Of a DNA stretch of 64,000 nt, positions 61,266 to 64,000 are shown one piece after another; positions within the stretch are counted from its first letter, which is position 1; every line of letters begins with the position of its first letter. Under the pieces are notes generated by a model, which saw nothing but the letters and a program-made list of their open reading frames with translations, made no database searches and was not told the origin of the DNA. The stretch comes from Branchiostoma floridae (Eukaryota > Chordata > Leptocardii > Amphioxiformes > Branchiostomatidae): positions 18,874,585 to 18,938,584 of the forward strand of contig NC_049981.1 in assembly GCF_000003815.2 (NCBI RefSeq), read 5' to 3'. Both the position numbers and the translations under genes were made by a program.

Positions 61266-61384
61266 TAAGGGAGTCCTCCATTACTGCAAGCAAATTTCCA
61301 GCCTGGGATGGAGGGATGAGTACTGGAGAGAGCCATAGTTGTATATGTGTTCTCTTTAGCCTGTTGTTGTGTTGATGAGTATTT

Positions 61385-62770
61385 GACAAGGCGCCTGGCC
61401 CGGATGGCATCCCTTCTAAGGTTCTGCGGGAGTTCGCATGTGAACTCAGTACACCCCTCTGTCACATTCTGAACTCCTCCTACGCTGAAGGCACAGTACC
61501 CAGCCAATGGAAACAGGCAGTGGTAGTACCTGTCCCCAAGTCCCAGCCAGCCAGCCTAGACCAACTGAGACCGATATCTTTGACTTCACAGTTTGCCAAG
61601 ATCGCCGAATTCTTTGTCACCAGATGGATTCATAATGACGTCACATTTGATCAGAGACAGTTCGGCAGTTTGAAAGGAAGATCTACGACCCATGCCCTTG
61701 TAAGTCTAGTAGACAAGCTATTTAAGGGTGCTGAAAGCCGAGCAAGTATCAGCACGGTTGTTGCCACTGACTTCTCGAAGGCTTTCGACCGGGTCCACCA
61801 TAACACTGTTATCAGAAAGCTGTTGGCGAAGGGCCTAAGGCCAGAGCTGGTGCCGTGGGTTTGCAGTTTCATTTCCGGCAGGAGTCAGCGAGTGCGGTAC
61901 CGCCAGTCTCTCTCCGACTGGGAAACTTTGTCGTGTGGGGTAGCTCAGGGGACCCTTCTTGGTCCCATTTTGTTCTTAATCCTCATCGACGACGCTGCAA
62001 GCGATGCAAACAACCCCGTATGGAAATATGTCGATGACATGAACTTACTTGAGACAAGAACACTACGACAGCACTCCACCCTTCAGGATGACCTTGACGA
62101 CTTGTTTCTATGGACACAAAGAAACTACATGCTCCTGAATGGTGGCAAATGCCTGAGTATGCACGTGACTTTCGCCAGGAATCCGTCCCTACCACCCCCT
62201 CTCCAAATCAACGGTACAGAACTGGCTGTAGTCCCAAGCCTCAAAGTGCTCGGTCTTCACATACAGAGTGACCTCCACTGGGACAAACAGGTCAACAACA
62301 TGGCAGCGAAAGTAGGAAGAAAACTCTACCTTCTGAAACGGCTGAAGAAGTTCAATCTGCCTCAATGTGACTTAGTATCGATCTATATTGGCTACATCAG
62401 ACCAATATTAGAGTATGCCGTTCCTGTCTGGCACCCTGGCCTGACCAAGCGCCAGTCTGATCAACTTGAACAGCTCCAGAAAAGGGCGTGTCGCACCATC
62501 ATGGGCAGAGACTACCCCGGGTATTCGCTTGCGCTGGAGCAGCTTGGACTGTGCTCACTTGCCACGAGACGGGAACAGTTGTGTCTTAAGTTTGCCAGTT
62601 CGCTCATGGACTCTGACTTTAGAGACTGGCTACCACCCCTAAGAGGTCACATCACTGGCAGAGCAACTCGCAACAGTCACAAACTGAACTGTCCTAGAGC
62701 AAAAACGAACCGGTACCTGAACTCTACCATACCGTACCTGACCCGACTAATGAATAAGAATGGACTGTGA
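61385..62770 (+). pseudogene. CR1-like reverse transcriptase fragment
   Basis: An uninterrupted frame of about 460 codons. It begins DKAPGPDGIPSKVL (a classic early RT motif), then LRPISLTSQFAKIAE, the SKAFDRVHH motif with the first catalytic Asp, GVAQGTLLGPILFLILIDD, and the catalytic YVDD box at 62027-62038 (most relatives have YADD or FADD). It continues with SLKVLGLHIQSDLHWDK and a C-terminal region containing GYIRPILEYAVPVWHPGL, and stops at 62770. The endonuclease and N-terminal RT part are missing. With no frameshift or stop in 1.4 kb it is not old, but it cannot be autonomous. Confidence 0.9.
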
Positions 62771-62990
62771 TCGGCTCTATTCCTCATGTCAATATGTTAG
62801 TTATTTTATTGATCGTCTGCCCTTATCATTTTAAGTGCAAACGTTAAGCATTGTTGTTAGTATCGCTAAGTCATATGTGATGTGCGCCTGTCAAATCAGA
62901 GGTTTTTAAACATTGTAAATTGGTTTTAAATTCAGTGGCAACACTGCGATACCCAATAAAGTCATCTTGTATCTTGTATCTTGTATCTTG
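61385..62990 (+). mobile_element. 5'-truncated CR1-like LINE with (TTGTATC)n tail
   Basis: The element starts within the reverse-transcriptase domain and runs through the C-terminal region, an untranslated tail with CCCAATAAAG, and a 7-bp tandem tail of TTGTATC units ending at about 62990. Short tandem-repeat tails without poly(A) are typical of CR1/L2-type LINEs. It lies in the sense direction in intron 5 of gene B. No target duplication is visible, as usual for this group. Confidence 0.85.
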
Positions 62991-62996
62991 ACTGTT

Positions 62997-63024
62997 GACA
63001 GAGTTGTTGCTGATGGTGGACAGC
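62997..63024 (+). repeat. Partial duplicate of the gene B exon 6 acceptor
   Basis: CAGAGTTGTTGCTGATGGTGGACAGC recurs almost exactly at the start of exon 6 (63169-63195, one C/T difference within this word). If used as an exon it would reach a stop (TAA) within about 16 codons, so it is read as a decoy or vestigial copy. It lies directly after the LINE tail. Confidence 0.7.
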
Positions 63025-63171
63025 AGCAGTCATCAATATCATGTACTGTAATATCTTATACCATAACTTATAGATTGTCTTGGAAATTCATCCTTATTCT
63101 CTCTCCAGTTGGACAAGTCCCCTTTTTACTTGGATATTGTGTTGATATTATGAATGTTTGAATATGAACAG

Positions 63172-63375
63172 AGCTGTTGCTGATGGTGGACAGCCTTGGC
63201 AGCTGTAGTGACCAGCCTCCCCCACCTGCCCCGCAGCTGCTGATGCACACACAGGGTGCACAGGTGCTCCTGAGGTGGAGGTGGCTATCAGCTGGCGCAG
63301 CTGGTGCTAGCAGGTGTGAGTTTGAGCTGCAGTGTGCCATCTTACCCATCATGGTGTCCAGGGTACATAATCAAG
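63172..63375 (+). CDS. Gene B, exon 6
   Basis: The acceptor is AATATGAACAG|AGCTG and the donor CAAG|GTGAGT, phase 1 in and out, 204 nt. The peptide starts ELLLMVDSLGSCSDQ with a PPPPAP stretch, then GAQVLLRWRWLSAGAAG and SRCEFELQCAILPIMVSRVH. The hydrophobic alternation with W and the E-F-E-L-Q segment could be the start of an FN3-type beta domain, as in several TRIM proteins, but this is weak. Confidence 0.85.
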
Positions 63376-63825
63376 GTGAGTTATATTAGCTTGGTGGGAG
63401 GCCAGGAAGGATGTGTTAGTGTGTAAAAATCGGTAAAAGCTTGTACCATGAGGAGAATTGTAGAAGGGAAAATTACAACAGAAAAAGCAGATCAACATAA
63501 GGAATATGTTTAAATTGTTAACTAAAAAAAGTTGGTACCAACATTTTCACCAAAATCCCAAACTCTCACAATCCTTTCTCTTCTGTCACTTACAGGTTCA
63601 GAATAGATTTTTTTGCTTTGATGTTACTATGGTAATTATCCTTCAAATACTTAATATTGCAGTTTGAAACCACATACTGTTGACTAGATACAATATTAAA
63701 AAACAATGGATATAGGTCACTCCATTGATAAAGGTGTACTAGTGTTATGCATTTGGCACTGGATACAAACATATTCATTAGTCAGTGAATGTGTATTCAA
63801 AGTAATGCCAATGGTCTATTGTTAG
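63376..63825 (+). other. Gene B intron 6
   Basis: 450 bp, phase 1, AT-rich. Nothing else is recognised. Confidence 0.75.
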
Positions 63826-64000
63826 GACACAAATCTGCCTCGGTGTCAACATCCAATCAAGCAGAGGTGAGGACTCCTGACCAGCAAACAGGGAAGGGTT
63901 CAAGCAAGACACCACAAGGTGATGTAACAATACAGTCAAGATGTACAGAAAGCATGAGTAGCTGCAGTGAACCAAGCAAAGAGGGCAGTATCACAGGCAG
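63826..64000 (+). CDS. Gene B, exon 7 (runs off window)
   Basis: The acceptor is TTGTTAG|GACACAAATC, phase 1 in. The frame is open to the window edge and encodes a polar Ser/Thr/Gln-rich segment (HKSASVSTSNQAEVRTPDQQ ... ESMSSCSEPSKEGS). No domain is visible. The C-terminal part of the protein lies beyond 64000; about 648 residues are encoded within the window. Confidence 0.8.

Overview
The window looks like invertebrate chordate DNA, most likely an amphioxus (Branchiostoma). This is an inference from several features: GT-AG multi-exon genes with short to medium introns, a tRNA-headed SINE whose body resembles the deuterostome SINE core, and a dense mix of short inverted-repeat elements (TAGCCTGG..., CAGGGCTC..., CTGTAAATGCA...) with CR1-like and L1/Tx1-like retroposons. 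There is no bacterial gene organisation. One assembly gap lies at 50754-51092.

Two host genes are supported, apparently head to head. Gene A is on the minus strand. I assembled it by hand from splice sites: a first coding exon at 52352-52439, a long intron, then exons from 25040 down to 5953, and a tiny last exon ending at 5051. Every junction examined keeps the reading frame, which gives one protein of about 2,327 residues. It has a Ser-rich basic N-terminal part with a short coiled coil, a very highly charged Lys/Glu helix, a run of small coiled-coil exons, a threonine-rich 9-residue repeat, and an acidic then basic disordered C-terminal half. I do not recognise the family; a cytoskeletal or cell-cortex scaffold is only a guess.

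Gene B is on the plus strand, from 55142 to beyond 64000. It has a B-box-type zinc cluster at its N-terminus, two further C-x2-HPG...W...C-x2-C zinc modules split by phase-1 introns at the same point, and a coiled coil. It resembles a TRIM protein without a RING. It runs off the right edge.

The rest is introns and intergenic DNA rich in transposable elements. A 5'-truncated L1/Tx1-type LINE at 34465-35961 has a perfect 15-bp target duplication and a poly(A) tail, so it looks recent. A CR1-like LINE fragment with an open reverse-transcriptase frame lies at 61385-62990 inside gene B. Non-autonomous DNA transposons with visible target duplications include hAT-like (8 bp), a 9-bp class, Harbinger-like (TWA) and TA-inserting families. 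One SINE is nested inside a MITE. At the left edge, two copies of a repeat are spaced 674 bp apart.

The 27-kb stretch 25041-52351 holds no exon I can support apart from the LINE frame and is best read as the first intron of gene A. Exon coordinates come from reading splice consensus and phase by eye; no transcript evidence was available.
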